A DNA stretch of 64,000 nt from an uncultured Paracoccaceae bacterium (GCA_947499715.1 CANMPL010000001.1:248001-312000), one strand, 5' to 3'. Shown: positions 1 through 9,465, counted from the stretch's first letter. Notes: generated from the sequence alone by a model not told the origin. Program-made: numbers and translations.

Positions 1-1283
1 ATCTCTCCGCCGAAGTGACCAAGTTGTTCGGGCGATATATATTTGAATTTACCGGCCAATTGACCGTGCAGCGTGTTTTCTGCCATCTCGGTCGACTTTG
101 CGATACCAAAGTCAATTAGCACCGCCTCTGACACCTTTCCGTCGCGCAGCATCACGTTATCAGGCGACAGATCGCGGTGGACCACATCCATCTGGTGGGC
201 ACGGTCCAGACCACGGGCCACGCGGCGCAAAAGGCCGCGCGCTTCGTCTTCGGTCAGGGGGCGTTCATCCCGGACGAAATCCGAAAGGGACACGCCGTCG
301 ATGAACTCCATAATCAGGCAGAACCGATCAAGCGCTGCGTCTTTCACAAAGTTGAAATAACGCACGATGGCGTTGTCAGACAGGCCGCAAAGCACCTTGG
401 CTTCGCGCATGAAAAGGGCCGCGATCTTGCTGTCATTGGCCAGCGATTGCAGCACGATCTTGATCGCCACCGCATCGCCGGTAAAGGCGTTCACACCGCG
501 AAAGACCTCGCCCATACCGCCAGCGCTGATCAGTTCTTTGATCTCGTAGTTGTTGTTGATCATCGTGCCAACGGGCACGGCATCCTTGGGCGGAGAGGGC
601 TCATCTATCGGCGCGTCCGACAGATCGTCGGGCGGCGGTGCGATGGAGGGTTCTTTTGCCGCTTCAATGGGTTCCGGCGGCAGTGAAGGCGCTGGTTCTT
701 CCGCGTCCGGGGTGTCTTCTTCGGTCGTGTCGATCTCTTCCGGTGTGGCGATGCCAACTGCTGCGGCAGCCACAGCCTCCACCACCGGAGGAGAGGCGAT
801 CCCGCTGGTTGCAGCCATCGGGGCCTCTGTCACGGGCGGCGTCGCAATGCCGCTGTCGCCATCCGCGGGGGTTTCGGTCACGGGGGGAGTCGCGATGCCA
901 CTGTCACCTTCGGCAGGGGCCTCTGCCTTTGGTGGGGACGAGATGCCCGTTTCGCTATCTTCGGGCGGGGTCGTCACAGGCGGTGTTGAGAGACCTGCAA
1001 CAGGGGTGTCTTCGGGATCTTCCGGCAAAGCCTCGGCCGTGGGCGGGGCCACTGCGGGCGGGACATCATCATCGGTGGCGATCTGCGTGCGATCTTCGTC
1101 CACAGCCGGGGACTGGATCGGTTCGATCACGGTGCGATCTTCATCCGCCGAAGCAGGCGGCACGGCAGCACTGGAAATGACGGTGCGGTCAACATCTTCT
1201 GCGGGGGAGTCGACCGCAAAGATATCATCCTCTTCGCCCTGTGGCGGGATGGTCTTGTCAGGATCTGGCGTATCGTTTTGCAT
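1..1283 (-). CDS. ppkA: T6SS serine/threonine protein kinase PpkA, partial (C-terminus outside window)
   Basis: Hanks-type kinase that by family and context phosphorylates T6SS components to switch on assembly. The first 427 codons are visible. Residues 1-240 are a Pro/Ala/Glu/Asp-rich, probably disordered tail with Asp-x-Thr motifs at Thr11, Thr34, Thr51 and Thr66, and a repeated SGIATPPVTE-like unit. The kinase domain begins near Met241 (MINNNYEI). It shows the loop SAGGMGEVF, the VAIK lysine (about Lys275), HRDLSPDN with catalytic Asp about 371, DFG (Asp about 391) and the YISPEQLG element just before the window edge. The first glycine of the glycine-rich loop is Ser. ATG at 1283 lies 11 nt after the pppA stop, so it is the last visible gene of the tss operon. 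An internal start at 563 would remove the tail; the intact upstream frame and operon spacing favour 1283. Any membrane or sensor domain lies beyond base 1. Confidence 0.9.
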   Translation of the reverse strand, partial: MQNDTPDPDKTIPPQGEEDDIFAVDSPAEDVDRTVISSAAVPPASADEDRTVIEPIQSPAVDEDRTQIATDDDVPPAVAPPTAEALPEDPEDTPVAGLSTPPVTTPPEDSETGISSPPKAEAPAEGDSGIATPPVTETPADGDSGIATPPVTEAPMAATSGIASPPVVEAVAAAAVGIATPEEIDTTEEDTPDAEEPAPSLPPEPIEAAKEPSIAPPPDDLSDAPIDEPSPPKDAVPVGTMINNNYEIKELISAGGMGEVFRGVNAFTGDAVAIKIVLQSLANDSKIAALFMREAKVLCGLSDNAIVRYFNFVKDAALDRFCLIMEFIDGVSLSDFVRDERPLTEDEARGLLRRVARGLDRAHQMDVVHRDLSPDNVMLRDGKVSEAVLIDFGIAKSTEMAENTLHGQLAGKFKYISPEQLGHFGGE

Positions 1284-1294
1284 CACGCGACCCC

Positions 1295-2041
1295 CTAGAA
1301 GAACGGCTCTGGCGGCAGGCATCGCACCACCACCGCCGTGACGTTATCTTTGGCCCCGCGATCAAGGGTCTGGGCAATCAAATCGTTGCAAATCGACTGC
1401 GCCGTTTCCCCCCGCTGAAGGGCGGCGACGATATCGGCATCGCTGTTATGTTCCGTCAGCCCGTCAGAGCACAAAAGCAACATGTCGCCCTGTCGGATCT
1501 CACCGCTGACAACGTCGCAATTGGGTTCCTCTGACACGCCAATCGCGCGGGTGATGACGTTCTTGCGTGGCCAATTTTCGGCCTCTTCTTCGCCGATCAT
1601 ACCGGCATCGAGCAGTTCCTGCACTTCGGTATGGTCGCGGGTCAGCTGTTCAAGCGATCCGTTGCGCATCCGGTAGATCCGACTGTCCCCGGACCAGATG
1701 CAAGCATAGCTTTCTTCGTAGACCAAAAGCGCCACCAGCGTCGCGCCAACAGTGCCGCCGCCCAGCGAAATCGCATGTTCGCCAATCTTGTGATGCGCCC
1801 GGCCAAGCCGTTCCATAAAGCGGGCTTGCAGATCCCCGGCTGAGATTGAAAAGCCGACCGTCTCCATCTCTCCGGTGATGGTTTGGCTGGCGAAATCGCC
1901 CGCGTCATGGCCGCCCATGCCATCCGCCACGACCCAGACGCCGGATTCAGGGCGCACGAAATAGCTATCTTCGTTGTGGTCACGGACGCGGCCCGTGTCT
2001 GTTGCCGCCCCTGTGTCAAACAGGAAGAATTCAGTCTGCAT
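1295..2041 (-). CDS. pppA: T6SS PP2C-type protein phosphatase PppA
   Basis: Metal-dependent Ser/Thr phosphatase that by family reverses PpkA phosphorylation and resets T6SS. The protein has 248 residues, normal for a stand-alone PP2C domain. Metal-site motifs are present: RDHNEDSYF near the N-terminus, VVADGMGGHDAG, CSDGLTEH in the middle, and KDNVTAVVV near the C-terminus. There is no signal peptide or membrane segment, so it is cytoplasmic. ATG at 2041 overlaps the end of tagF by 11 nt. An in-frame TTG three bases upstream is a weaker alternative. Position between tagF and ppkA matches the post-translational regulation module of Agrobacterium- and Pseudomonas-type systems. Confidence 0.92.
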   Translation of the reverse strand: MQTEFFLFDTGAATDTGRVRDHNEDSYFVRPESGVWVVADGMGGHDAGDFASQTITGEMETVGFSISAGDLQARFMERLGRAHHKIGEHAISLGGGTVGATLVALLVYEESYACIWSGDSRIYRMRNGSLEQLTRDHTEVQELLDAGMIGEEEAENWPRKNVITRAIGVSEEPNCDVVSGEIRQGDMLLLCSDGLTEHNSDADIVAALQRGETAQSICNDLIAQTLDRGAKDNVTAVVVRCLPPEPFF

Positions 2042-2870
2042 CAATCGCCCCTTCGTCCGTCATCTGCGGCAGGACCACAGGCGCGACGGTGTTATCATTA
2101 TCTGCCATTGGTGGCACTGTTTTATCGGGTTCCGGGGCCATGGCCTGCGGTTGTTCATCAAGTGCCGGCATCGGGACGGCAGCCGGTGCGGTGGCCCGCA
2201 CCGCATCCGTCATCAGCCAGGCCAGGACCGGTGCATCAGGCAGGCCGCGCGTGACATGCACCGCCGCACCACCGGGGCCTTCACACCACAGATAGCTGCG
2301 GGTTGCCGCCGCACGCAGGTGATCGACACCGGCCACGTCACCCCACAGCCGGTCAAGGTCGCCATCGGCGCGGGCGGCCCAGAAATCTGGTTCCAGTTCT
2401 GTCGCCGGTGGCGGGAGCATGGCGGACACCGCACGATGCACATGTGCGGCATAGTCGCCTGCCCCGGTTGAGGGGTCGCGGGCATAGCTGCGCATTGCCT
2501 CTGTCAGGGCCACATAGATCGCTTGATCCCCCGATTGAACCGGGGCGGGTTGACTGGATCCGGCGACCGCAGCGGCCAATGGAAAGCGGCGACCAACGGT
2601 GTCACGCGATGGGGCCATCACGCCAAAGATCGGCGCGACCTCGCCGATCAGCCCTGCGCCGAACCAGAACCGGATCACCGGACTTGCATCGAACAACGGC
2701 CCCCAATCATTGCCCCAGCCATCGCGAATAGCGGGCATGACGTGGTGCAACCATTTTTCCAAAGTGTCTTGCGGTCCATCGGGCAGGCCATTGGTAACAA
2801 AATCGCCAAACGCGGGGTGTTTACCATAAAGGCCTACTGCGACGCCGTGATCCTCTGTCCCCTCCATCAT
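2031..2870 (-). CDS. tagF: T6SS-associated protein TagF (ImpM family)
   Basis: Member of the TagF/ImpM family, which represses T6SS post-translationally, in Agrobacterium by acting on the Fha/TssM pathway. The family N-terminus is clear (GLYGKHPAFGDFV, then WGPLFDASPVIRFWFG and GRRFPL). The protein has 279 residues. The last 35 residues are a low-complexity tail containing PDKTVPP (Thr251) and DNTVAP (Thr261), which resemble motifs in the PpkA and TssL tails. I chose the ATG at 2870, four bases after the tssM stop; a longer reading frame inside tssM lacks family similarity. The tail overlaps the pppA start by 11 nt, suggesting translational coupling. Confidence 0.88.
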   Translation of the reverse strand: MMEGTEDHGVAVGLYGKHPAFGDFVTNGLPDGPQDTLEKWLHHVMPAIRDGWGNDWGPLFDASPVIRFWFGAGLIGEVAPIFGVMAPSRDTVGRRFPLAAAVAGSSQPAPVQSGDQAIYVALTEAMRSYARDPSTGAGDYAAHVHRAVSAMLPPPATELEPDFWAARADGDLDRLWGDVAGVDHLRAAATRSYLWCEGPGGAAVHVTRGLPDAPVLAWLMTDAVRATAPAAVPMPALDEQPQAMAPEPDKTVPPMADNDNTVAPVVLPQMTDEGAIDAD

Positions 2871-2874
2871 GGCG

Positions 2875-5800
2875 TCAGTCCAGACTTTGCGGGCAGCTGA
2901 ATTCGCTGAGTTCCCGCATGGTAAAGGGGTTGGTGGCAGCGCTAAAGCCGAAGTCATAGCTGATCGAGCGGCCACCGATATTGAACGTCAACCGCTGCTG
3001 GCCGCCGTTGTCCTGAATCGACGCTGCACGCTTCATCAAACGCAGGATCGCCCAAGGGCCATCCTGAAAGCCGATGGCAGAGGTGCGGTCAAGCGATGGG
3101 AACAGCAGGATCGTGGCCGAGCCACCAGCGCCGGGCCAGTCAAAGGCTTTGGCCGGGTCGCCGGTGCGCGACAGCATGATCGCGCTGTTGATATCCAGCT
3201 GCGCCTGTTCGACAGAGGCATGGTTGCCCACGTGGCGCACGGTGATCTTGACCTCTGGCGCAGGCGTGCCTGCGGCAAAGAAGGCGCGGCGAATTTTCTC
3301 GGCACGGTCAAACTGGCGCAGGGTGGCGGGTGACAGGCGGTCGGACAATGGGCTGTTTGGGTCAACCGAAAGGCCGTCACCGGTGCGGATCACATGCGGT
3401 GAAAGGTAGGTGTTAAAGTAGCGGTCCATCGTGCCGCCGGGGCCAAAGAACTGCCCAAAGGTGGCGGGCGGCAGTTGCCGCGGCGTATCCGCAAAGGGGA
3501 AGAACGACGCGATTTCTTCGCGGCAGGTGAACGCGATTTCATTGGTCAGCGCGCGGTTCATTTCGGCCAGCGTGGCGTCAGACGCTTCGTTGCGGAAATC
3601 CTTTTCGGCATCGTTCACGAATTCGCGCAGATCGCCCGGCAGGCGGGAATTGTTGCGCGTGAGGTTCGACAGAAGCTGCGGCAGAAGGGCGGCCGACTGG
3701 CCGGGGTTTGACGACGCAAGCCGTAGGTTGTCGCGGATCGCCGCCAGATCAGCGAGCACGATGTCGATGGGGCGCTGGCCTTCGGCGCCTTCAAGCAGCA
3801 CATGCCAGTCGCGGAATTGTTCTTGGATCCGTTCCACCGGGCGCAGCGGGCCATCGGCGGCCCCGCTTACGCGGTTTTGGTTCTTGTTGTCGCGGGCGGC
3901 ATCCAGCAGGACCTTACCGGCCTTGTCCGACCGGCGACGCGCGCCATCAAGGAACACATTGCCAAGCGCACCTGCGATTCCGGCACCACCACCCTCGGCA
4001 GCGGCGGCTTCCGCCTCTTCCGCAGCGGCAGCGATACGTTCAAGTTCACGCATCAATTGGGTTTCGCCGTCCACGGCCTCGACCAGTTTCAAGATCGGGG
4101 ACGAAAACGGCGCAGAGGCGGCGGCAAGGATGTCATACTGCGGCTTGTCGGCGGACAGATTGGCCAGCTGGATGTTGTCGAACATCGCATACCACGCATC
4201 GCGGAAGTCTTGCCCATAGCGCGATTGCAGCGCCTGATCGAGGCCCCGCATCTGGTTGTCAAAGTTCACCAGATCGGCCTGATCGCCCAACACCCATTTG
4301 TCACGCTCGAGCGCGTCACGCACATCCAGAAGCTGGTCAAAGAAGAACGACCAATAACCTTCGTAGGTATAAAGCCCCGGCACGCCAACGGTCGACAGGT
4401 CAGCCCCGTCCTTGGTGATGAACACCAGATTGGCGTCATTGCCGGTGGATTGCACAAGATTGTAATCAATCAGCCCGGCAGTGCTGGCGCGGTCCGTAAT
4501 CAGCGCATAGGCCTGATCGGCCAGCGACATCTGTACGATAGCGGAACGTGCGGCGTTGACGGTTTCCTGATCAATCTCGACCTGAATATCGCGTGTGTCG
4601 TCGAGTTTGAGCATCGCATCCAGATGCGCGTTCAGCGCGTCGCGCTGGTTGATCTGGAAGGCGCCGGAATATTCCTCGCGCCAGACACTTTCAAACCATG
4701 CCTTGATTGCGGCGTCGTCCGTCTGGGGCGCTTGCCCGCCCAGCAGCATATAGACCTTGAGCGCGCGATAAATCTGCGCGGGTTCACCTGCGGCACGGAT
4801 CTGCGGCAGTTGCGTTTCCAGATCAAGGATCAACCGCGGGCGCAGCATTTGTTCCAGCGCATCAGCATAGGCGCTGTCGGTGGCGACGCTAAGCCGGTCG
4901 CGCTGTCCAAGGCCAAGACCTTCCCAAAAGGTCGGTTCCGTCGCGACGCCGTAACCGGCAGGCATATCGCGAAGCTGGTCAAGGTAAGGCAGGATGGGTT
5001 CAAGGCCCGGATCGCTGATCTCGGTCCGGGCGATTTCATCCTGTGCGGCGCGGGCGTATTTGCCGGTTTCTTCCTCGGCGTTGCCCAGCAGATTGTAGTT
5101 CTGCCAAAAGCTGAACCCGAAAACAGCCAAAAGGCCAACCGTGGCCAGAGAGATGGCAGAGAAGCCTAGCGTGCGCAAAATCGCCGTGCGGCGGACGGCG
5201 CGGGCGTCATGGCTGACCCAATCGCGTTCTTCAAAGATCACGCGCTTGAGAAGGTCATGGATGAAAAAGGACTTGCCCTGCCCCGACATAAACGCAGGCG
5301 CAAAGGCACCGCTGGCGTTGTCGGTCTGGGACATCGCACCCAGCACCTGGTCAATCGGCGTGCCCTCTTGCGTGCCAGAAGTAAAATAGAACCCCCGCAG
5401 AATGGCGTTGGTCTTGTGCTTGGAGGGCGCAAAGACGCGGCGCAGAAATTCGCTGACGTTTTCGCGCATCAGCGCCATCTGGCCGGGCAAGCCAAAGATC
5501 GCCACGCGGCTGATGCCATCGGGTTCTTCGGACAGACGGTCGATCAATTCGTCCGACAGACGGCTGACCAGCTTGTCAAATTCTGGGCCCACATCTTCGT
5601 GGGTCTGCGCCTTGCGGTCTTTGGTCTGAAACGTGACACCCCAAACGGATTTTCGGCGGTGCTGGCTAAAGCTCGAGAAATACTCGCGGAAGCCGCTGAT
5701 CAGGTCGGCCTTGGTAAAGAGGACATAGACGGGGAAATCGACCCGCAGTGCGTCGTGCAACTCGGCCAGACGGTCGCGCACGATATTGGCGTGTTCGGTC

Positions 5801-6480
5801 AATTGCTCATCGGTGGAGGTCATCATGTCCTCGGCCGAGAAGGCCAGCATGACGCCGTTGATCGGCTGGTTGGGCCGCGAGCGTTTCAGCAGGTTGAGGA
5901 ATGACGTCCAGCTTGCGCCGTCCGCCTCTGCGTCGCTGTCTTGCGTGGTGTAGCGGCCTGCGGTGTCGATCAGGATCGCATCTTCGGCAAACCACCAGTC
6001 GCAATAGCGCGTACCACCAAACCCTTCCATGCCGCCGTCTTCGTCACCGGCGACGGGAAATTCGATGCCGGAGTTCTTGAGCGCCGTGGTCTTGCCCGCG
6101 CCGGGTGGGCCAATGATGATGTACCACGGCAGATCATAAAGGTAGGTTGAGCCGCCGGACTTTTTCAGCCGCGCAAGGGCGGTGTTCATCTTTTCGGCCA
6201 GCACCTTGCCGTCGCCCGCTGGTTCCTTGACCAGCTCTTCTTCCATCTCGCGGGCAAGCTTGCGGCGTTTGCGCCATTTCAGGAATTGAACGATGAAGAT
6301 GATGCCCAAGAGCACACCGATCACGGTGGCGCGGAACCAGACGGCTTGGGTCAGCCACCACGGGATCATGCCAAAGCCGAACCAGATCGCCAGACACAGG
6401 CAGATCACCCCGATGATGATCGCGGGAATGCGCATCCACGGCTTCCATTTCAGAAAGCGGAATAGTGCGGTGAACCTCAA
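2875..6480 (-). CDS. tssM: T6SS inner-membrane protein TssM (IcmF)
   Basis: Large T6SS membrane-complex subunit that spans the inner membrane and reaches into the periplasm, where it docks with TssL and, in many systems, TssJ. The protein has 1201 residues, the usual size. Two N-terminal membrane segments lie at about 19-40 and 52-66. The cytoplasmic NTPase domain has an intact Walker A (GPPGAGKTT, 124-132) and LIDTAGRY downstream. A third membrane segment lies around 436-455, followed by the long periplasmic IcmF/DUF1215 region. The start is TTG at 6480, sharing TTGA with the tssL stop; no closer ATG gives a complete first membrane segment. It is followed after 4 nt by tagF. Confidence 0.93.
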   Translation of the reverse strand: MRFTALFRFLKWKPWMRIPAIIIGVICLCLAIWFGFGMIPWWLTQAVWFRATVIGVLLGIIFIVQFLKWRKRRKLAREMEEELVKEPAGDGKVLAEKMNTALARLKKSGGSTYLYDLPWYIIIGPPGAGKTTALKNSGIEFPVAGDEDGGMEGFGGTRYCDWWFAEDAILIDTAGRYTTQDSDAEADGASWTSFLNLLKRSRPNQPINGVMLAFSAEDMMTSTDEQLTEHANIVRDRLAELHDALRVDFPVYVLFTKADLISGFREYFSSFSQHRRKSVWGVTFQTKDRKAQTHEDVGPEFDKLVSRLSDELIDRLSEEPDGISRVAIFGLPGQMALMRENVSEFLRRVFAPSKHKTNAILRGFYFTSGTQEGTPIDQVLGAMSQTDNASGAFAPAFMSGQGKSFFIHDLLKRVIFEERDWVSHDARAVRRTAILRTLGFSAISLATVGLLAVFGFSFWQNYNLLGNAEEETGKYARAAQDEIARTEISDPGLEPILPYLDQLRDMPAGYGVATEPTFWEGLGLGQRDRLSVATDSAYADALEQMLRPRLILDLETQLPQIRAAGEPAQIYRALKVYMLLGGQAPQTDDAAIKAWFESVWREEYSGAFQINQRDALNAHLDAMLKLDDTRDIQVEIDQETVNAARSAIVQMSLADQAYALITDRASTAGLIDYNLVQSTGNDANLVFITKDGADLSTVGVPGLYTYEGYWSFFFDQLLDVRDALERDKWVLGDQADLVNFDNQMRGLDQALQSRYGQDFRDAWYAMFDNIQLANLSADKPQYDILAAASAPFSSPILKLVEAVDGETQLMRELERIAAAAEEAEAAAAEGGGAGIAGALGNVFLDGARRRSDKAGKVLLDAARDNKNQNRVSGAADGPLRPVERIQEQFRDWHVLLEGAEGQRPIDIVLADLAAIRDNLRLASSNPGQSAALLPQLLSNLTRNNSRLPGDLREFVNDAEKDFRNEASDATLAEMNRALTNEIAFTCREEIASFFPFADTPRQLPPATFGQFFGPGGTMDRYFNTYLSPHVIRTGDGLSVDPNSPLSDRLSPATLRQFDRAEKIRRAFFAAGTPAPEVKITVRHVGNHASVEQAQLDINSAIMLSRTGDPAKAFDWPGAGGSATILLFPSLDRTSAIGFQDGPWAILRLMKRAASIQDNGGQQRLTFNIGGRSISYDFGFSAATNPFTMRELSEFSCPQSLD

Positions 6481-8027
6481 AACGTGCCCTCTTTCGCCAT
6501 CATGATCTCGACCCGGCGGTTCAGGGCGCGGCCCTCTGCGGTGCTGTTATCTGCGATTGGATCGGCTTCGCCTCGGCCTTCGATGCTCAGCCGGTCGGGG
6601 TTGTTCATCAGGTCATCCAGCACATCCTTGACGGCGGCGGCACGGCCAACGGACAGGTCAAGGTTGGTCTTATATAGGCCGCGGCCAGAAGGCTGGATGT
6701 CATCGGTATAGCCCAAGACCCGGATCGGCCCCTGTTCTGCATTCAGCGTATTGACGATATTTGCGGCAAGTTCTGCGAATTCGGGCCGCACAGTGGCGCT
6801 GCCAGAGCGGAAAAGCAGCGTGTTGCCGACCCGAATAAAGATAAACGCGCCCTTTTCGCCGACCTCGACCGACCCATCGGCAAGCTGCGGTGCAAGCGAG
6901 GCGCGAATGCGGTCAAGTTGGGTGTTATCAACGGGCGCCACAAAGGCCTGCACAGGCGCGGTGCGCACAAGGCTGATGTTGGCGGCATTTGGGTGCATGG
7001 TGAATAGTTGGCTGGCCAGCGCACCACCTTCGCGGTTGATATAGGTCGACATGCCCGCATAACCGGCCACAACGATCACCGCCGCGACGCTGGCCACAAT
7101 CCACATCGGCAACCCGCCAAAGCGCTTCTTGGCCGCCATCGGCACAGCGGCCCAGTTCACAGCGATGTCTTCATCGGGGCGCGGCTTCACCCGGCGCAAA
7201 GTTTCATAGATGGCAGAGCGGATGCGGGCGAGTTCAACCGCACCGTTGGGCATGGTGCGATATTGCCCCTCGAACCCAAGTGACAGGCAGACCAGCATCA
7301 GTTCCAGCAGGCCATAACGTTGCGCGGGCGCCTGCATCGCCTTTTCAGCCTCTTGGAAAAAGCCCACACCGGAATCGCGCTTTTGGAAGAAGCGGGCGAC
7401 CATGGAATATTGCAGCCAGGTGCTTTTGTCGGTGCCCGGCAGGTTTTGCACGATGTCATCGGCGGTGCCGCACAGGACATAGGTGCCGATCTGCGCCTCT
7501 TGCGGGTCAGCGCCTTCTTGCACGGCGTTGCGTTCAAATTGCTCAATCTCGCGGACGACGTGGTTCATCAGCGGTTCGGCCTGCATTTCAACCATGCCGG
7601 TGCGCAACCGACCAAAGAGGATCAACAGGTTTGCGGCTGCGGCCAAAAGCGGGTTGGACGGACCGCCCTTGCCAAGGCCGGTGGCGCGCAAGGCCTCTTC
7701 CAGTGCGATGCGCGGGGTTGCAACGCCTTGCGGCTGTTGCGGTTGACCAGACGGCACGTCGGGGAAAAACCCTTGCGGCTGTGCCGCAGGTGCCTGACCC
7801 GGCGCTGGCTGCGCGGGCGGCAGCGCACCACCCAGCCATGTGTTGCCATCTTGGGGACCCGGTGCAGGTGTGCCAAAGCCACCCCCCGGTGCGGGACGCT
7901 GTGGCGGCAAAGCACCGCCAATGACAGTGCGGTCAGCGCTTGGCGCGCCAGGGGCCGCACGCGGCGGCTGGGCTGGCTGCTGCGGCAGCTTGCCCCCAAA
8001 GACCGTCTTGTCATCGTCCTTTGACAT
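6477..8027 (-). CDS. tssL: T6SS protein TssL (DotU/ImpK) with C-terminal OmpA-like domain
   Basis: Inner-membrane T6SS subunit, partner of TssM and the baseplate. The protein has 516 residues. Residues 1-80 are a Pro/Gly/Ala-rich tail with three copies of a Thr-x-[FIL]-Gly-Gly-x-Leu-Pro motif (Thr8, Thr34, Thr63). Then comes the DotU domain (about 100-290), a single membrane segment (MWIVASVAAVIVVAGYAGM), and a C-terminal OmpA/MotB-like peptidoglycan-binding domain (GYTDDIQPSGRG, NLDLSVGRA, GRGEADPI, NRRVEIMM). The OmpA domain makes this the extended TssL type, which anchors to the cell wall itself. In Agrobacterium the TssL N-terminus is phosphorylated by PpkA at one threonine and then bound by Fha; the Thr motifs here are candidate equivalents (inference). 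The stop overlaps the tssM start by 3 nt, and the start overlaps the tssK stop by 1 nt. Confidence 0.94.
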   Translation of the reverse strand: MSKDDDKTVFGGKLPQQPAQPPRAAPGAPSADRTVIGGALPPQRPAPGGGFGTPAPGPQDGNTWLGGALPPAQPAPGQAPAAQPQGFFPDVPSGQPQQPQGVATPRIALEEALRATGLGKGGPSNPLLAAAANLLILFGRLRTGMVEMQAEPLMNHVVREIEQFERNAVQEGADPQEAQIGTYVLCGTADDIVQNLPGTDKSTWLQYSMVARFFQKRDSGVGFFQEAEKAMQAPAQRYGLLELMLVCLSLGFEGQYRTMPNGAVELARIRSAIYETLRRVKPRPDEDIAVNWAAVPMAAKKRFGGLPMWIVASVAAVIVVAGYAGMSTYINREGGALASQLFTMHPNAANISLVRTAPVQAFVAPVDNTQLDRIRASLAPQLADGSVEVGEKGAFIFIRVGNTLLFRSGSATVRPEFAELAANIVNTLNAEQGPIRVLGYTDDIQPSGRGLYKTNLDLSVGRAAAVKDVLDDLMNNPDRLSIEGRGEADPIADNSTAEGRALNRRVEIMMAKEGTF

Positions 8028-9358
8028 CAGTTTTTCTCCGGTATGGCCCAGAGTTCCAGTTTCAGTTCAGGCCAGTCGCCCGCAAAGTGCATCCCGATAG
8101 CGGGTGCGGTCGAAAATTCCTGCCACATGGGCGTGTTTTTCTCGAGCAGGAAGTAGACGTTGGTGCTGACCACCCTGATCTGACGCGGCGGATTTGGCAA
8201 ATGCACAAGGCTGATGCCGGGCAGGTTGTTGGTCACGATCTCGCGCATGCGGGTGTTGGGGCCGACTTTGCACAGTTCGGGGAACTGGCTTTGGACCTGG
8301 GTCAGCGGCTTGGCGCTTTCGACCTCGATCACAAAGGTTGCGTCGCGGAACAGGTTGCGGTCGCTGACCTCTGCCAGATAGGAATTCTGGCGGACCTGGT
8401 TCAGGTTCAGGCGCACCGCACGGCCCACATCGCGCGACAGGGCCCGCTGGATGTCGGACACGACGGGACCAAAGGTTTCCTTGGGGTCGCCATGGTCATA
8501 TTGGCCGTAATCACGCGCCATACGTTCGCCTTGGTCAAAGGTTGCAAGCTCGCCCGCCAGCGCGATCAGATGTTCATACAGCCGCTCGGGATGCACCGCC
8601 CGGCTGGTCGCCATGTGTCGCAACACGCCGATATTGCGGTTCAGCGTCATCAGCATCAGGTAATCCGTCGCCTGCATCCCACCGCCCGCAGAGGGGTCAG
8701 AGGCATAGCGCGCAAGGCTTTCCAGCTTTGCCTCGATCCAGCCGATCACGCGGGTCAGATAGCCGACCGTCACCGGATGCACCGCGATGATCAGCGCCGG
8801 TGGCGGGACGGTATCATCCAGCGAAATGACACCATCGCGGACTTCGTTGATGCGGGCAATGCGCAAGCATTGATAGCCCGGCTTGGCCGATTTGCGCACG
8901 TCAAGTTCAAGACGCGGCACAGCAGTTTCAATCAGATGTTCCACCCGCGCGTTTGAGGCGTTATCCGCGACAGTGGCAGAGGAAAGCGCATAGCGCGTCG
9001 TTGCCGCCTCTGGCCCGACGCCAACGTCTTGGCCGTTTTGGGACATATCGGGCAGGGTCAGCCAGATAAAAAGGCCCTTGGCGTCTTCGGGCACATCAAC
9101 CGGTGTCGGCAGATCGCCCGCATTGGGTGCGTCAAAGGGTGTCCCATCCGGCATGATGCCAGTCACGGTGCGCAAACCAAAGCGGCCCTGCTGGGCCATG
9201 TCACGATCCACGGTCATTTCCGAAATGCCCCATGGATAGGGCGTAATCACATCGGTGCGGGCTTGAATCAGCTTTTCGACGTACCGATCACTTTGCTGTA
9301 GGTGTTGCGGCTGCAGAAACAGACCTTCTTTCCAAGCAACCTTGCTAAACCACGACAT
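8027..9358 (-). CDS. tssK: T6SS baseplate protein TssK (ImpJ/VasE)
   Basis: Cytoplasmic baseplate subunit that links the TssEFG wedge to the membrane complex. The protein has 443 residues, the normal family length. It begins with the typical N-terminus (SKVAWKEGLFLQPQHLQQ), which fixes the start at ATG 9358; the frame stays open 69 nt upstream but without family similarity. The C-terminal region (VYFLLEKNTPMW, MHFAGDWPELKLELWAI) also matches the family. The stop overlaps the tssL start by 1 nt (TGATG). It is the first gene of the tssK-L-M-tagF-pppA-ppkA run, so its promoter should lie in 9359-9465, downstream of the autotransporter hairpin. Confidence 0.93.
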   Translation of the reverse strand: MSWFSKVAWKEGLFLQPQHLQQSDRYVEKLIQARTDVITPYPWGISEMTVDRDMAQQGRFGLRTVTGIMPDGTPFDAPNAGDLPTPVDVPEDAKGLFIWLTLPDMSQNGQDVGVGPEAATTRYALSSATVADNASNARVEHLIETAVPRLELDVRKSAKPGYQCLRIARINEVRDGVISLDDTVPPPALIIAVHPVTVGYLTRVIGWIEAKLESLARYASDPSAGGGMQATDYLMLMTLNRNIGVLRHMATSRAVHPERLYEHLIALAGELATFDQGERMARDYGQYDHGDPKETFGPVVSDIQRALSRDVGRAVRLNLNQVRQNSYLAEVSDRNLFRDATFVIEVESAKPLTQVQSQFPELCKVGPNTRMREIVTNNLPGISLVHLPNPPRQIRVVSTNVYFLLEKNTPMWQEFSTAPAIGMHFAGDWPELKLELWAIPEKN

Positions 9359-9465
9359 TGCAATCCAATCATCTTCAATAGGCTGTGCGTTCCGCGCAAG
9401 TCTGGAACCTTGGCCCTGCGCGGTCAAGCCTTGGGCCGCGCAAAAAGCGGTCCCTTCAATATGTT

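Noticed and set aside
561-563. Internal ATG as the true start of ppkA
   Set aside because: It would leave a 709-nt gap after pppA in an otherwise tightly packed operon, and the upstream frame is open, starts 11 nt after pppA and contains patterned motifs.
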